Assembly: GCF_001518815.1 (NCBI RefSeq) | Contig: NZ_CP013987.1 | Span: forward strand, 1,839,001-1,903,000 | Origin: Pseudomonas oryzihabitans | Lineage (GTDB): Bacteria > Pseudomonadota > Gammaproteobacteria > Pseudomonadales > Pseudomonadaceae | Direction: 5' to 3' | DNA length: 64,000 nucleotides | Part shown: piece by piece, positions 8,481-18,603 of the stretch | Position numbering within the stretch: the first letter of the stretch is position 1 | Layout of the letters: each line of letters begins with the position of its first letter | Translations under genes and position numbers: made by a program | Notes under the pieces: generated by a model | Told to the model about the DNA's origin: nothing | Database searches by the model: none | Seen by the model: only the letters and a program-made list of their open reading frames with translations

Positions 8481-10319
8481 TGAAGCCAGTTCCAACTTGC
8501 GCAGCATCTGGCGTTTCTTGCTGTTGTAGCCCTGCATCCGCACCAGCAGCTCATCCAGGGTGGCCACCGCCTTGAGGATGTGCGGGCCCTTGTTCAGCAT
8601 CACGCATTCGGCGCGGACCCCGGTGGCGGCATCGGTGATCTCGGCACGGGAGGGCGAGCCCTTCTTGGCCAGGTTCTCCAGGACCTGGGTCGCCCAGATC
8701 ACCGGCACATGGGCCGCCTCGCAGAGGCAGAGGATGTCTTCCTGCAGCGCCGCCAGGCGTTCGAAGCCACCTTCCACCGCCAGATCGCCCCGGGCGATCA
8801 TGACGCCGAAGCCGCCGCGACGCATGCCTGCCAGCAGCAGCGCGGGGAGGTTGTCGAAGCCTCGGCGGGTCTCGATCTTCAGCACCACGCCCAGGTGATC
8901 GGCCTGCAGCCGCTCCAGTTCCGCGAGCAGTGCCCGGACATCGTCCGCGCTGTTCACGAAGGACATCTCGATGCCATCGGCATGCTCGGCGGCAAAGGCC
9001 AGGGCGGCAAGGTCCTGGTCGCCCAGCGCTGACAGCCGCAGGGTGCTCTGGGGAAAGTTGATGCCCTTGTCGCCTTTGAGCTTGGCCCCACCCGGCGCAT
9101 GGGTGATGCGGACCTGCAGCGTGTCCAGGTCGACGCGCTCGATCACGCCGCCGATTTTGCCGTCGTCGAACCAGACCGGTTCACCGCCGCGCACGTCGGC
9201 GAACACCTGCGGGAGGGTGCAGCCCAGGGTCGCCGGTGTCAGCAGGCGACCCGTGCTGTCATGGCTGGCAGGGCGCCCTGGCGTCTGGTCGGCGGTCAGG
9301 ATCAACAGATCGTCCTCTTTCAGCCGCAGCACGCCCGGTTGCGGTGCGAAATCACCGATGTGGCTGTGCGTCTTGCGACCGCCACGCTCGACGGTCAGGC
9401 GCAGGCCGGAAGCGAGATAGGAGGTCTTGTGCACTTCCGCCCAGCAGCCCTTGGGTGACACCTCGACGACCTCCAGTCGTCGCTGTGCCTGGCGCGCATC
9501 CAGCAGGCGGATGCGCTCGCCGACCTGCAGTCCGCGCAACCAGCGCTCGCCGACCTGGATACTGGCCGCGGCGGCGGAGGGCGCCGGGTGGGGGTGACGC
9601 CGGCTCGTCAGCCAGAGGCGCGCCGGATGCCGGACCCGGCCCTGGATGTCGCGCTCGGGTTTCACCTTCTGCACGGCCAGGCCGGGAGCGATGGGGCCGG
9701 TGCGCAGCTTGGGCCCCGGCAGGTCCATGAATACCTTGCAGGGCTGGTCCACTTCCGTGCTGGCACGGCGCACGTGTTCGATCATTCGTGTCCAGCTGGC
9801 CGGTTCGTCGTGGGCGCAATTGATGCGCGCGCAATCCATGCCCGCGGCCAGCAGGTCGCGTACCAGCGAATAGTTGTCTGCGGCCTCGCGGGGCAGGGTG
9901 ACCATGATGCGCACCTCCCGCGTGCGGGACGCGGCGCCGAACAGGGTGCGGGCATGGCGAGCCAGGGGATGCTCCGTCCGGGGCACGGATGGTGCCGACG
10001 GAGCCTGCCCCAGCAATCGCTCCACCATGCCGACGAGGGTCGCTACGGCGGGAAGCACCTCGGCTTCGGAGCGGCCGAGGGAAGACAGCCCCAGGGCGGA
10101 AAGGCGCAGCTGCAAGGCATGCAGGTCCTGGTCGCGCAGCGCCAGGTAGGCCAGCAGGTTGCGGGCGCTGGCGCGATAGGCGGGATTGAGGGCCTGCCGG
10201 TCCAGGCGCGGGTCGGCGGCGGCTTGCTCCAGGGCGGTATGCAGTCGGCGCAGCTCGTCGAGCAGGCCTGTGAGATCGTGATCGGAAGTCCGGGCGCGTG
10301 AGGCGGAGCGGGGCGGCAC
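8466..10319 (-). CDS. Divergent pyruvate kinase-like protein with N-terminal helical extension
   Basis: 617 residues from the GTG at 10317-10319, which has GGAG seven bases upstream; the open frame continues into nadA DNA and is not coding there. Residues ~1-130 are a helical region absent from ordinary pyruvate kinases. Pyruvate kinase motifs follow: AGMDCARINCAH (~159-170), DLPGPKLRTG (~199-208), catalytic lysine region VVLKIETRRGFDN (K481, metal ligand E483), MIARGDLAVE (~507-516, metal D512) and VIWATQVLENL. The B domain (about 205-425) is roughly twice normal size, and the C-terminal allosteric domain is missing. The glycine-proline loop at strand 1 (CTIGP in normal enzymes) reads MVTLP. 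Catalysis is plausible but the product is not certain. A housekeeping pyruvate kinase probably lies elsewhere. Confidence 0.75.
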   Translation of the reverse strand: MPPRSASRARTSDHDLTGLLDELRRLHTALEQAAADPRLDRQALNPAYRASARNLLAYLALRDQDLHALQLRLSALGLSSLGRSEAEVLPAVATLVGMVERLLGQAPSAPSVPRTEHPLARHARTLFGAASRTREVRIMVTLPREAADNYSLVRDLLAAGMDCARINCAHDEPASWTRMIEHVRRASTEVDQPCKVFMDLPGPKLRTGPIAPGLAVQKVKPERDIQGRVRHPARLWLTSRRHPHPAPSAAAASIQVGERWLRGLQVGERIRLLDARQAQRRLEVVEVSPKGCWAEVHKTSYLASGLRLTVERGGRKTHSHIGDFAPQPGVLRLKEDDLLILTADQTPGRPASHDSTGRLLTPATLGCTLPQVFADVRGGEPVWFDDGKIGGVIERVDLDTLQVRITHAPGGAKLKGDKGINFPQSTLRLSALGDQDLAALAFAAEHADGIEMSFVNSADDVRALLAELERLQADHLGVVLKIETRRGFDNLPALLLAGMRRGGFGVMIARGDLAVEGGFERLAALQEDILCLCEAAHVPVIWATQVLENLAKKGSPSRAEITDAATGVRAECVMLNKGPHILKAVATLDELLVRMQGYNSKKRQMLRKLELASPWAD

Positions 10320-10532
10320 GAGGATTCTCCAGTAGAGGCAGCCGGCGAGACGCTCGCCGGGCGTTCCTGTCTCGGACCTGCGGCCGCAAGATAAGTGGAA
10401 CGCCAAGTGTTGCCAGACATTAGCGGCAGATGGCCACTCATCGCGCAGGATCGCTGCGGTCGACCGTAGGGAGTCGGCGAGGATGCTGCTATGATGCGCG
10501 GCCTTGACGACCCCCGTTTTCAGGTACCCGCC

Positions 10533-11591
10533 ATGGCGCAGATTTCCGAACGTCTCCTGGTCCAGGCCCATCTGGCCGCCAAGCAGCCCAAGGCGCTCGG
10601 GCCGGATGAGATCGCGGCCTACAAGACCGCCATTGCCCGCGAGCTCAAGGCGCAGAACGCGGTGCTCCTGGCCCATTACTACACCGATCCGCTGATCCAG
10701 GCCCTGGCCGAGGAAACCGGCGGCTGCGTCGCCGACTCCCTGGAAATGGCGCGCTTCGGCAATCGCCATCCGGCGTCCACCGTGGTGGTGGCTGGCGTGA
10801 AGTTCATGGGCGAGACGGCCAAGATCCTCAACCCGGAAAAACGGGTGCTGATGCCGACCCTGGAAGCCACCTGCTCGCTGGACCTGGGCTGCCCGGTGGA
10901 GGAGTTTTCGGCTTTCTGCGACCAGCATCCCGAGCGCACCGTGGTGGTCTACGCCAATACCTCCGCGGCCGTGAAGGCGCGGGCGGACTGGGTAGTGACG
11001 TCCGGCTGTGCGCTGGACATCGTCGAGCACCTGATGGACAACGACGAGACCATCCTCTGGGCCCCGGACAGGCACCTGGGGCGCTATATCCAGCGTGAGA
11101 CCGGTGCGGACATGCTGCTTTGGGAAGGCTCCTGCATCGTTCACGAGGAGTTCAAGGCCAGCCAGCTGGAGGACCTCAAGCGGCTCTACCCAGAGGCAGC
11201 CATCCTGGTGCATCCGGAGTCGCCCGAGGCGGTGATCGAGCTGGCCGACCATGTCGGCTCCACCAGCCAGATGATCAAGGCCGCCCAGACGCTGCCCAAT
11301 CGCCAGTTCATCGTCGCTACCGACCGCGGCATCTTCTACAAGATGCAGCAGGCCTGCCCGGACAAGGTCTTCATCGAGGCGCCCACCGCTGGCAACGGCG
11401 CGGCGTGCCGCAGTTGTGCCCACTGCCCCTGGATGGCGATGAACACCCTGGAGCGCACGCTCAACTGCCTGCTCGACGGCTCTGGCGAGGTACTGGTTGA
11501 CCCAGCGCTCATCCCCAGGGCGGTCAAGCCGCTCAAGCGGATGCTCGACTTCACCCAGGCCATGCAGCTAAGGGTCAAGGGCAACGCCTAG
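10533..11591 (+). CDS. nadA: Quinolinate synthase A
   Basis: 352 residues; 4Fe-4S enzyme that condenses iminoaspartate with dihydroxyacetone phosphate to quinolinate in NAD synthesis. The start of the fold is [20 protein letters not shown], and cluster cysteines are visible in [21 protein letters not shown] and the C-terminal [13 protein letters not shown] block. The ATG at 10533 gives [15 protein letters not shown], the usual N-terminus; the frame is open for 14 more codons. The stop overlaps the bepA stop on the opposite strand by two bases. Confidence 0.97.
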   Translation: MAQISERLLVQAHLAAKQPKALGPDEIAAYKTAIARELKAQNAVLLAHYYTDPLIQALAEETGGCVADSLEMARFGNRHPASTVVVAGVKFMGETAKILNPEKRVLMPTLEATCSLDLGCPVEEFSAFCDQHPERTVVVYANTSAAVKARADWVVTSGCALDIVEHLMDNDETILWAPDRHLGRYIQRETGADMLLWEGSCIVHEEFKASQLEDLKRLYPEAAILVHPESPEAVIELADHVGSTSQMIKAAQTLPNRQFIVATDRGIFYKMQQACPDKVFIEAPTAGNGAACRSCAHCPWMAMNTLERTLNCLLDGSGEVLVDPALIPRAVKPLKRMLDFTQAMQLRVKGNA

Positions 11592-13027
11592 CGCAGGATC
11601 TCTTCGCTCAGCTTGCGCTGGGCGATCATCTCCTGCTGGCGGGCGTCGATTCGCGCGGCCAGTTGATAGTTGCTGGCCGCGCGCTGTTTGGCGAAGCCCA
11701 GCTGCTGGATGGCCTGGTTGTAGTCCCCGGTCAGGGCGAAGTACTCGGCCCGCGCCTGATGCACCCCGACCAGATCGCCGGCCTGGCCCCGTACATCGGC
11801 CGCCTGATTCCACAGGTCCGGGTCGATCGGGCGCTGCTTGAGCAGCTTGTCCAGTAGCTGACTGGCGGCCTTGGGCTGCTTGGTGCGAGTGAGCATGTCT
11901 ACCTGCGCCAGGGTCACGGCCAGATCGTCCGGATAGAGCTCCATCAACCGCTGGACGCGCTTCTGGGCATCAGGCAGGCGATTGGCGGTGATGTCCAGAT
12001 CGGCCTGGGCAAGGTTGTAGCTGATATCGTCCGGTGCCTTGCGCAGCAAGGGCGCGAGGGTATCGCGGGCCTCGTTGAGCTGGCCCTGGCGCGTCAGGCC
12101 CATGGCCAGCCCGTAACGCGCGGGATCGTTGTCCGGTGCTTCCTGCAACTGCGCCCGATAGCGCTTGACCAGCAGGCCGGCGGTTTCCTCGAAATACATC
12201 TGGGCGCGGATCTTCATCAGCTGGAAGTGAGTGCTGTCCTCGACGCCACCCTTGGGAAGACGCTCGGCGCGCGCCTGGGTATCGGCGATTCGGCTCTCGG
12301 TGACTGGGTGGGTCAGCAGGAATTCCGGCGGGGTGCGATCGTAGCGATACTGGCGGGCGAGGCGGCCGAACATCTCCGGCATGGCACGCGGGTCGTAGCC
12401 GGCGCGTTCCAGGTTGACGATGCCGACGCGGTCGGCCTCCTGCTCGTTGAGGCGCGAAAAACGCAGCTGGCTCTGGATCGCCGCCGCCTGGGTCGAGGCG
12501 ATGGCAGCGATGCCGGCGTCACCTCCGCCGGCCGCGGCCGCCACGATGCCGGCCAGCAGCGCCGCCATCAGCGGCAGCTGCATGCGTTGCTGATTCTCCA
12601 CCCCACGGGCGAAATGGCGCTGGATCAGGTGGCCCAGTTCGTGAGCCATGACCGCCGCGTATTCCGCCTCGTTCTCGGCCTTGAGAAAGAGACCACCGTT
12701 CACCCCGATCACCCCACCGGGCGCGGCGAAGGCGTTGATCTCCGGGTCCTTGATCAGGATGAATGCCAGGCGGTGATCCTGCAGATCGCTGGTTTCCGCC
12801 AGGCGGTACACCGACCGCTCGACGAACTGCTTGAGCTGGGGGTCGTTGAGGCTGGGGACCTGGCCACGCAACATGCTCAGCCAGGCGCGGCCCATCTGAA
12901 ACTCTTGCTCGGGCGAGACGATCGAAGAGCTGGCATCGCCCAGCGAGGGCAGATCGTTCGCACCTTGCGCCAGGATAGGCGCGCAGAGCAGCGCCAGGGA
13001 CAGCAGGGCGGGGCGCAAGACTTTCAT
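11588..13027 (-). CDS. bepA: M48 metalloprotease with TPR repeats, BepA-like
   Basis: 479 residues. A signal peptide ([22 protein letters not shown]) sends it to the periplasm. The zinc site is HELGH with the third ligand region [11 protein letters not shown], and a hydrophobic loop ([16 protein letters not shown]) lies between them. The C-terminal half (after ~residue 270) is a TPR superhelix. E. coli BepA assists or degrades stalled outer-membrane beta-barrel proteins with the Bam complex; bamC lies 2.6 kb away. Divergent from the tusA-like gene. Confidence 0.9.
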   Translation of the reverse strand: MKVLRPALLSLALLCAPILAQGANDLPSLGDASSSIVSPEQEFQMGRAWLSMLRGQVPSLNDPQLKQFVERSVYRLAETSDLQDHRLAFILIKDPEINAFAAPGGVIGVNGGLFLKAENEAEYAAVMAHELGHLIQRHFARGVENQQRMQLPLMAALLAGIVAAAAGGGDAGIAAIASTQAAAIQSQLRFSRLNEQEADRVGIVNLERAGYDPRAMPEMFGRLARQYRYDRTPPEFLLTHPVTESRIADTQARAERLPKGGVEDSTHFQLMKIRAQMYFEETAGLLVKRYRAQLQEAPDNDPARYGLAMGLTRQGQLNEARDTLAPLLRKAPDDISYNLAQADLDITANRLPDAQKRVQRLMELYPDDLAVTLAQVDMLTRTKQPKAASQLLDKLLKQRPIDPDLWNQAADVRGQAGDLVGVHQARAEYFALTGDYNQAIQQLGFAKQRAASNYQLAARIDARQQEMIAQRKLSEEILR

Positions 13028-13123
13028 GGCATGACTCGTGGCCGCAAAATGGCTACTTTAGCGGCCCACCGTCTGGGTGCCTAGCAAACGCGGGCCCTGT
13101 CGTATCCCGTAACGGAGAATTTC

Positions 13124-13378
13124 ATGGCCGATCTGAGCCAACCCTATACCGGCGCCGTATCCGCCCAGCTCGACGCCAGCGGCCTGAGTTGCCCCATGCC
13201 GCTGCTCAAGGCCAAGCTGGAACTCAACCGGCTGTCTTCCGGCGATGTCCTCGCCGTGGTGGCGACGGATGCCGGCTCGCAACGCGACTTCCGGACCTTC
13301 GCCAAGCTCTCAGGCCACGCCTTGGTGGGTGAAGAGGTGGCGGGGGAGACCTTCCGCTACTGGCTGCGCAAGGCCTGA
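13124..13378 (+). CDS. TusA/SirA family sulfur carrier protein
   Basis: 84 residues with the family signature LDASGLSCPMPLLKAKLEL, whose cysteine carries persulfide sulfur. It matches the position and family of P. aeruginosa PA1006, which has been linked to molybdenum homeostasis; orthology is inferred from gene order (nadA-M48-TusA-bcp). The ATG follows GGAGAATTTC. Its stop codon abuts the bcp stop on the other strand, so the two genes converge with no gap. Confidence 0.88.
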   Translation: MADLSQPYTGAVSAQLDASGLSCPMPLLKAKLELNRLSSGDVLAVVATDAGSQRDFRTFAKLSGHALVGEEVAGETFRYWLRKA

Positions 13379-13852
13379 TCAGGCCTCGTTCAGCGCCTGC
13401 GCGGCGGCCAGCACCTCGGCGACGTGGCCGGGGACCTTGACGCCGCGCCAGACCTGGCGCACCACGCCTTCCCGGTCGATGAGGAAGGTACTGCGATCCA
13501 CGCCGATGTAGTCCTTGCCATAGAGCTTTTTCTGCCGCATCACGTCGAACAGCTGGCAGAGGGTCTCGTCCTTGTCACTGATCAGCTCGAAGGGAAAGCC
13601 CTGCTTGGCGCGGAAGTTCTCGTGGGTGCGCAGGCTGTCACGGGAGACGCCCAGTACCAGGGTATTGGCCGCCAGGAACTGCTCGTGCAAGTCGCGAAAG
13701 CCCTGGCCCTGGGTGGTGCAGCCGGGCGTGTTGTCCTTGGGGTAGAAGTACAGCACCGCCTGGCGGCCACGCAGGCTCTCGGGTGAGACCTCGAGGCCGC
13801 TGGTGGCCTGGGCCTGGAACGCCGGAAGCGGTTGGTCGAGGGTCACGCTCAT
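13379..13852 (-). CDS. bcp: Thiol peroxidase Bcp (peroxiredoxin Q type)
   Basis: 157 residues of a thioredoxin fold. The peroxidatic cysteine is in [14 protein letters not shown]. Bcp reduces organic and hydrogen peroxides with thioredoxin. The start ATG at 13850-13852 ([12 protein letters not shown]) was chosen because GGAG lies seven bases upstream; the frame is open for eight more codons. gcvR lies 24 bases upstream on the same strand, so the pair is probably an operon. Confidence 0.94.
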   Translation of the reverse strand: MSVTLDQPLPAFQAQATSGLEVSPESLRGRQAVLYFYPKDNTPGCTTQGQGFRDLHEQFLAANTLVLGVSRDSLRTHENFRAKQGFPFELISDKDETLCQLFDVMRQKKLYGKDYIGVDRSTFLIDREGVVRQVWRGVKVPGHVAEVLAAAQALNEA

Positions 13853-13876
13853 GAACAGCTCCTCTGCTTGCTCCAC

Positions 13877-14437
13877 TTAATTGCTTTGCGGCCGCCAGGG
13901 CTCGATCAGGGCGTCGAGATTCAGGGCGTCGGCGAAATCCAGGAACTGGTCACGCAGCCAGCTGATCTGGGTGCCGGCCGGCAGCGTCACGGTGATGGTG
14001 GCATTGAGCATGGTGCCGCCGGTCTGGGGCGCCAGGTAGGAGTCGCAGACCAGATTTTCCACTTCGATCTTGTGGTCGGCAAAGAACTGGCACAGTTCGT
14101 TGAGGATGTCCGGGCGATAGGCGGCGCTGACATAGACGACGTATGGCAGGGCCTGCGGACGATTCTCCAGCGCGGCGCTGCGGGTGACGCCCACGGTAAA
14201 GCCATGGCGCTTGCCGAGGCCGGCGAGTCCGCCTTCGAGGCGCGCCAGACCATCCCAGTTGCCGGAGACCTGCAGGATCAACGCGCTGTATTCCCCGTGC
14301 CGGCTCAGGCGGCTGCTGACCACCGCGCAACGGTTTTCCATGCAGCTGCGGTAGAGCACGTTGGTCAGCTCCATGGGATTGGCGCCCAGCGCACTGATGA
14401 CGAGAAATTGTTCGCGAATCGGGGGGGTAGCGGACAT
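13877..14437 (-). CDS. gcvR: Glycine cleavage system regulator GcvR-like, two ACT domains
   Basis: 186 residues. It starts with [25 protein letters not shown] and repeats an ACT-type fold in the second half ([26 protein letters not shown]), the GcvR architecture. In E. coli GcvR binds GcvA to repress the glycine cleavage genes; in Pseudomonas it commonly sits between bcp and dapA as here. Start ATG at 14435-14437 ([11 protein letters not shown]); the frame is open 13 codons further into the adjacent repeat. The upstream gap holds repeat copy C and the dapA promoter region. Confidence 0.88.
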   Translation of the reverse strand: MSATPPIREQFLVISALGANPMELTNVLYRSCMENRCAVVSSRLSRHGEYSALILQVSGNWDGLARLEGGLAGLGKRHGFTVGVTRSAALENRPQALPYVVYVSAAYRPDILNELCQFFADHKIEVENLVCDSYLAPQTGGTMLNATITVTLPAGTQISWLRDQFLDFADALNLDALIEPWRPQSN

Positions 14438-14468
14438 TGGGGTTCCTGGCAGGGGAGATACGACTGGG

Positions 14469-14605
14469 TTCTGCAAGAAAAGCGACTACGCTCGGTGATG
14501 CTTCGTGGAAAAAGGCGTCGGAATGCTCAGCTACCGCTCGTAAGCTCCATTTCCTCAGCTTTTTCCGTCTCGGCCGACCTGCGCTCGCCAACTTTTCCTG
14601 CAGAA
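14469..14605. repeat. Dispersed element copy C with 14-bp terminal inverted repeats
   Basis: TTCTGCAAGAAAAG (14469-14482) and CTTTTCCTGCAGAA (14592-14605) are inverted repeats with one mismatch. The interior shares GGAATGCTCA, CGTAAGCTCC and TTTCCTCAGC with copies A and B, though the ends differ in sequence. It sits in the divergent gap between gcvR and dapA (14438-14731), so it may affect expression of either gene. Confidence 0.6.
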
Positions 14606-14731
14606 CCTGGCAAAGGCGAAAGGGTAGCGAAAAGCGCTCGCCGGGGGAATGCCCATTGGGGGCACGTTGCTTGTGCTGGCGCAGAGGCGTCAGTACCATT
14701 ACCGCTCTCTTTTTCCGGCAGGAGCGGTTGC

Positions 14732-15610
14732 ATGATTGCGGGGAGCATGGTGGCGCTGGTCACCCCTATGGACGCCCAGGGGCGTATCGACTGGGACAAC
14801 CTGACCAAGCTGGTGGACTTCCATCTCGCCGAAGGCACCGACGCCATCGTCGCGGTGGGCACCTCGGGTGAATCCGCCACGGTCGACGTCGACGAGCACG
14901 TAGCCGTGATCCGTCATGTGGTCGAGCAGGTCAAGGGCCTCATCCCGGTCATTGCCGGCACCGGTGGCAACTCCACCCGTGAGGCCATCGACCTCACCCG
15001 CGCCGCCAAGGACGCGGGCGCCGATGCCTGCCTGCTGGTCGTGCCCTATTACAACAAGCCGACCCAGGAAGGGCTGTATCAGCACTTCCGCATGATCGCC
15101 GAAACCGTCGCCATCCCGCAGATTCTCTACAACGTGCCGGGCCGTACCGCCTGCGACATGTTGGCCGAGACCGTCGAGCGGCTGGCCAAGGTGCCGAACA
15201 TCATCGGCATCAAGGAAGCCACCGGCGATCTGGCCCGGGCCCGTGACATCCTGTCGCGCGTCAGCAAGGACTTCCTGGTCTACTCGGGCGATGACGCTAC
15301 CGCGGCTGAACTCATGCTGCTGGGCGGCAAGGGCAACATCTCGGTCACGGCCAACGTCGCGCCCAAGGCGATGAGCGAGCTCTGCGCCGCCGCCATGAAC
15401 GGCGACGCCGACACCGCACGCGCGTTGAACGAAAAGCTCATGCCGCTGCACAAGAATCTGTTCATCGAATCGAATCCGATCCCGGTGAAGTGGGCCCTTC
15501 ACGAAATGGGCATGATCGACGCCGGTATCCGCCTGCCCCTGACCTGGCTCAGCTCGCGCTGCCACGAAGTGGTACGTCAGGCCCTGCGTCAGGCGGGAGT
15601 GCTGGCGTGA
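14732..15610 (+). CDS. dapA: 4-Hydroxy-tetrahydrodipicolinate synthase
   Basis: 292 residues, class I aldolase fold. It condenses pyruvate with aspartate semialdehyde, the first committed step to diaminopimelate and lysine. The catalytic tyrosine is in [14 protein letters not shown], the Schiff-base lysine in [13 protein letters not shown], and the substrate motif [10 protein letters not shown] is intact. The open frame extends 300 codons upstream through gcvR antisense DNA and is not coding there. The ATG at 14732 has GGAG at 14721-14724 and gives [13 protein letters not shown]. bamC follows after 14 bases, so they are cotranscribed. Confidence 0.97.
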   Translation: MIAGSMVALVTPMDAQGRIDWDNLTKLVDFHLAEGTDAIVAVGTSGESATVDVDEHVAVIRHVVEQVKGLIPVIAGTGGNSTREAIDLTRAAKDAGADACLLVVPYYNKPTQEGLYQHFRMIAETVAIPQILYNVPGRTACDMLAETVERLAKVPNIIGIKEATGDLARARDILSRVSKDFLVYSGDDATAAELMLLGGKGNISVTANVAPKAMSELCAAAMNGDADTARALNEKLMPLHKNLFIESNPIPVKWALHEMGMIDAGIRLPLTWLSSRCHEVVRQALRQAGVLA

Positions 15611-15624
15611 TTAGGAAGCAGTCG

Positions 15625-16809
15625 ATGAAACGTGTCCTGGGTTTGACGACATTAGGCCTCGCCGTGGCCACCGCCAGTGGCTGTAGCTGGGTGTGGGGCG
15701 AGCACGGTTATTTCCGTGATCGCGGCAATGACTACCTCGAGTCCCGCGAGACCGGCCCCATGCAGGTGCCGACCGATGTCCAGGCCAAGCCGCTCGACCC
15801 GCTGCTGCCGATCCCGGCCAACGTGGCCGATACCCAGAACCGCTCCTATGGCTTCGAGGTACCTCGGCCCCAGGCGCTGGCCGTTCAAGGCAGCGGCAGC
15901 GAGCAGTTCAGCGTCCAGCGCAGCGGCAATGCCCGCTGGCTGGCTGCCCAGAAGGTCCCGGCCAACGTCTGGCCAGTGGCTCGTCAGTACCTGACCGACA
16001 ACGGCTTCCGCATCGCCGAGGAGCGTCCGCAGACCGGTGAACTCATCACCGCCTGGCAGTCGCCCACCGAGCTGTCGACGCCGCTGGCCCGCAGTCTGAG
16101 CACCAACGGCCGCCTGCAGCCGGGCAACGAGCTGCGTACCCGCCTGCGCATCGAGCCGGGCGTGCAGTCCGGCAGCAGCGAAATCTTCCTGCAGACCCAG
16201 ACCCGCAGCCAGGGCAGCTCCAGCGAGCCGTCCTGGTCCAGCAGCCAGAACAGCTCGGCGCTCGATGACGCTCTGCTGAACCAGGTGCTGGCTGGTCTGG
16301 ACCGCAGCGAGGAGGGCAGTGGCTCGGTCTCGCTGCTGGCCACGGGTAGCTACGATACTCCCGAGCGCGTGACCTACGAGGTCGACGGCAGCGGCGTGCC
16401 CATGCTGGTGCTGGAGAGTGATCTGAATCGCGCCTGGTCCAGCATCGGTCGTGCCATCGAAGGCGCCGATATCCGTGTCGACGACATGGATCGCAGCCTG
16501 GGCGTGTACTACGTGAACCTCGCCGAAGGCGCGCAGAAACCCGAAGAGCGCAAGCCAGGGTTCTTTGGCCGCCTGTTCGGCAAGGGCGAAAGCAAGGAAG
16601 AGGAAGACGCTCGGGCACGACGCTTCCAGGTGCGCCTCACCTCGGTGGGCAACACCGTTCAGGTTACCCTGGACAAGACCATCAACACCGCAGCACCCCA
16701 GGACATCGCCGAAGGCGTGCTGAAAAAGCTTCAGACGAGCATGCAGTATGCGCTTCGCAATCCTGGGCAGCGGCAGTCGGGGCAACTCGACCCTGGTGCA
16801 CAGCCATAA
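15625..16809 (+). CDS. bamC: Outer membrane assembly lipoprotein BamC
   Basis: 394 residues. A lipoprotein signal ([20 protein letters not shown]) puts C20 as the lipidated residue. The following unstructured stretch ([19 protein letters not shown]) matches the BamC segment that lies over BamD, and two helix-grip domains follow. BamC is an accessory part of the Bam complex for outer-membrane beta-barrels. The dapA-bamC pair is conserved in gammaproteobacteria (dapA-nlpB in E. coli). Its last 62 bases overlap the MBL hydrolase in another frame. Confidence 0.93.
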   Translation: MKRVLGLTTLGLAVATASGCSWVWGEHGYFRDRGNDYLESRETGPMQVPTDVQAKPLDPLLPIPANVADTQNRSYGFEVPRPQALAVQGSGSEQFSVQRSGNARWLAAQKVPANVWPVARQYLTDNGFRIAEERPQTGELITAWQSPTELSTPLARSLSTNGRLQPGNELRTRLRIEPGVQSGSSEIFLQTQTRSQGSSSEPSWSSSQNSSALDDALLNQVLAGLDRSEEGSGSVSLLATGSYDTPERVTYEVDGSGVPMLVLESDLNRAWSSIGRAIEGADIRVDDMDRSLGVYYVNLAEGAQKPEERKPGFFGRLFGKGESKEEEDARARRFQVRLTSVGNTVQVTLDKTINTAAPQDIAEGVLKKLQTSMQYALRNPGQRQSGQLDPGAQP

Positions 16810-17506
16810 CAGCTATGTCCTGATCGACTGCGGCTTCTCCCTGCGGGAAGCCGAGCGTCGCCTGGCCCGGCTGGGCGTGGTACCTGCCCAGCTGGACGCC
16901 GTCTTGGTCACCCACGAACACTCCGATCACGTGCAGGGCGTCGAGCTCCTGGCGCGCAAGCACGGGGTGCCGGTCTATTACAGCGCCGGTACCGGGCGCG
17001 GCCTGCGCAAGCCGGTGGCGGCCCAGGGGCTGCTGGTGGATGGCGAGCGGCTGGTGCTGGATGCACTGGAGGTGACGGTGGTGCAGGTCTCCCACGATGC
17101 CCTGGAGCCGACGCAATTCGTCTTCGACGATGGCCGCAAGCGCCTGGGCGTGCTCACTGATCTCGGTGAGGCGACGCCTGGTGTGCTGACCCATTACCGC
17201 GGCCTCGATGCCCTGGTGATCGAGGCCAACCATGACAGCAATATGCTTGCCTCAGGGCCCTATCCCTATCACCTCAAGGCGCGGGTTGGCGGGGTGCGCG
17301 GGCATCTCAACAACCGCCAGTCGGCCGATCTGGTGGTGGAGCTGGCCTGCCCAGGCCTGCAGCATCTGGTACTCGCCCATCTGAGCGAAAAGAACAACAA
17401 CCCCTGGCTCGCTCGCGCCTGCTTCACCAATGTGCTCGGTTGCGATGCGGACTGGCTGCAGATCGCCGATCAGCAGCAGGGGCTGGAATGGCAGGCCATC
17501 GCCTAG
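16748..17506 (+). CDS. MBL-fold metallo-hydrolase, YycJ/WalJ-like
   Basis: 252 residues with the metal-binding motif [11 protein letters not shown] and later ligands in LTDLGEATP and [13 protein letters not shown]. The N-terminal [17 protein letters not shown] is typical of YycJ/VicX-type hydrolases. The substrate is unknown. The ATG at 16748 lies within bamC; the long overlap is the arrangement I recall at the same place in other pseudomonads. It is followed by purC. Confidence 0.85.
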   Translation: MRFAILGSGSRGNSTLVHSHNSYVLIDCGFSLREAERRLARLGVVPAQLDAVLVTHEHSDHVQGVELLARKHGVPVYYSAGTGRGLRKPVAAQGLLVDGERLVLDALEVTVVQVSHDALEPTQFVFDDGRKRLGVLTDLGEATPGVLTHYRGLDALVIEANHDSNMLASGPYPYHLKARVGGVRGHLNNRQSADLVVELACPGLQHLVLAHLSEKNNNPWLARACFTNVLGCDADWLQIADQQQGLEWQAIA

Positions 17507-17663
17507 GGCGCTGGCCGAGCTTTCTTTAACAGCCGGGCGCTGCCGCACGGCCAAAATACCCACGATCCTATGTAAACTGCGCTTCCCGGCTGTACTCGTC
17601 CCGAACCGGTCGTCTCACCTGCGTTCGTCCACAGCCTGCAAGCCATTCGAACCGGAGTCTAAG

Positions 17664-18374
17664 ATGGAAAAACGCGCAGAACTCTACCGTGGCAAGGCCA
17701 AGTCGGTATTCACCACCGACGATCCCGATCGCCTGGTCCTGTTGTTCCGCAACGACACCTCTGCCTTCGATGGCGAGCGTATCGAGCAGCTCGAGCGCAA
17801 GGGCATGGTGAACAACAAGTTCAATGCCTTCGTGATGCAGAAGCTCGAAGCCGCCGGTATTCCCACCCAGTTCGAACAGCTGCTGGGCGACAACGAGTGC
17901 CTGGTCAAGAAGCTCGAGATGATTCCGGTGGAGTGCGTGGTGCGCAACTTCGCTGCCGGCAGTCTGGTCCGCCGCCTGGGTGTGGAAGAGGGCCTGGAAC
18001 TGACTCCGCCGACCTTCGAACTCTTCCTGAAGAACGATGCGCTGCACGACCCCATGGTCAACGAAAGCCATGTCCAGGCCTTTGGCTGGGCCACTCTCGA
18101 CCAGTTGGCCGAGATGAAGGCGCTGACCTTCCGCATCAACGATATCCTCAAGCAGCTGTTCGACGACGCCGGCTTGCTGCTGGTGGACTTCAAGCTCGAA
18201 TTCGGCCTGTTCCACGGCAAGGTCGTGCTGGGCGACGAATTCAGCCCGGACGGCAGCCGTCTCTGGGACAAGGAAACCCGGAAGAAGATGGACAAGGACC
18301 GCTTCCGCCAGGGTCTGGGCGGCGTGATCGAGGCCTACGAAGAAGTCGCCCAGCGCCTGGGCGTCCCGCTCTAA
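17664..18374 (+). CDS. purC: SAICAR synthase (phosphoribosylaminoimidazole-succinocarboxamide synthase)
   Basis: 236 residues, the normal length of the bacterial enzyme. It joins aspartate to CAIR in purine synthesis using ATP. Motifs seen are [41 protein letters not shown] and LVDFKLEFG. The ATG at 17664 has GGAG at 17653-17656; the open frame upstream overlaps the MBL gene and is not used. The tRNA-Ser gene follows. Confidence 0.97.
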   Translation: MEKRAELYRGKAKSVFTTDDPDRLVLLFRNDTSAFDGERIEQLERKGMVNNKFNAFVMQKLEAAGIPTQFEQLLGDNECLVKKLEMIPVECVVRNFAAGSLVRRLGVEEGLELTPPTFELFLKNDALHDPMVNESHVQAFGWATLDQLAEMKALTFRINDILKQLFDDAGLLLVDFKLEFGLFHGKVVLGDEFSPDGSRLWDKETRKKMDKDRFRQGLGGVIEAYEEVAQRLGVPL

Positions 18375-18438
18375 ACGCAAGCCGCTGATACCAGAGCTTT
18401 TTTTGCAATTGCTTGTTCGCTTTTGCCCGCATGGCTGG

Positions 18439-18444
18439 TATCAT
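18439..18444 (+). promoter_or_regulatory. Probable -10 box of tRNA-Ser
   Basis: TATCAT lies 10 bases before the mature tRNA 5' end. No good -35 is visible at the ideal spacing (TTCGCT at 17 bp, TTGTTC at 20 bp). Confidence 0.35.
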
Positions 18445-18454
18445 GCGCCGCGTT

Positions 18455-18544
18455 GGAGAGATGCCGGAGTGGTCGAACGGGACGGATTCGAAATCCGTTG
18501 AGTCAGCAATGGCTCCTAGGGTTCAAATCCCTATCTCTCCGCCA
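18455..18544 (+). tRNA. tRNA-Ser (anticodon CGA)
   Basis: Ninety bases with CCA encoded. The acceptor stem GGAGAGA pairs with TCTCTCC before GCCA. The anticodon loop TTCGAAA within ACGGATTCGAAATCCGT gives CGA, reading UCG. A long variable arm (GAGTCAGCAATGGCTCC) marks it as a class II tRNA-Ser, and the T arm is GGGTTCAAATCCC. The AT-rich accessory stretch begins directly after it. Confidence 0.97.
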
Positions 18545-18555
18545 TACGAATAGAA

Positions 18556-18582
18556 CCCTCGCAAATCGTTGATTTGCGGGGG
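18556..18582 (+). terminator. Intrinsic terminator after tRNA-Ser
   Basis: A 12-bp stem from CCCTCGCAAATC to GATTTGCGGGGG with a GTT loop, followed by TTTTTTGTTTTT. Confidence 0.9.
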
Positions 18583-18603
18583 TTTTTTGTTTTTGGATCT
18601 TGC

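Noticed and set aside
10320..11423. Extension of the pyruvate kinase-like frame into nadA
   Set aside because: Antisense to nadA; the GTG at 10317-10319 with GGAG is the better start.
13832..14731. 300-codon extension of the dapA frame upstream
   Set aside because: It runs antisense through gcvR and across repeat copy C; the family start and Shine-Dalgarno are at 14732.
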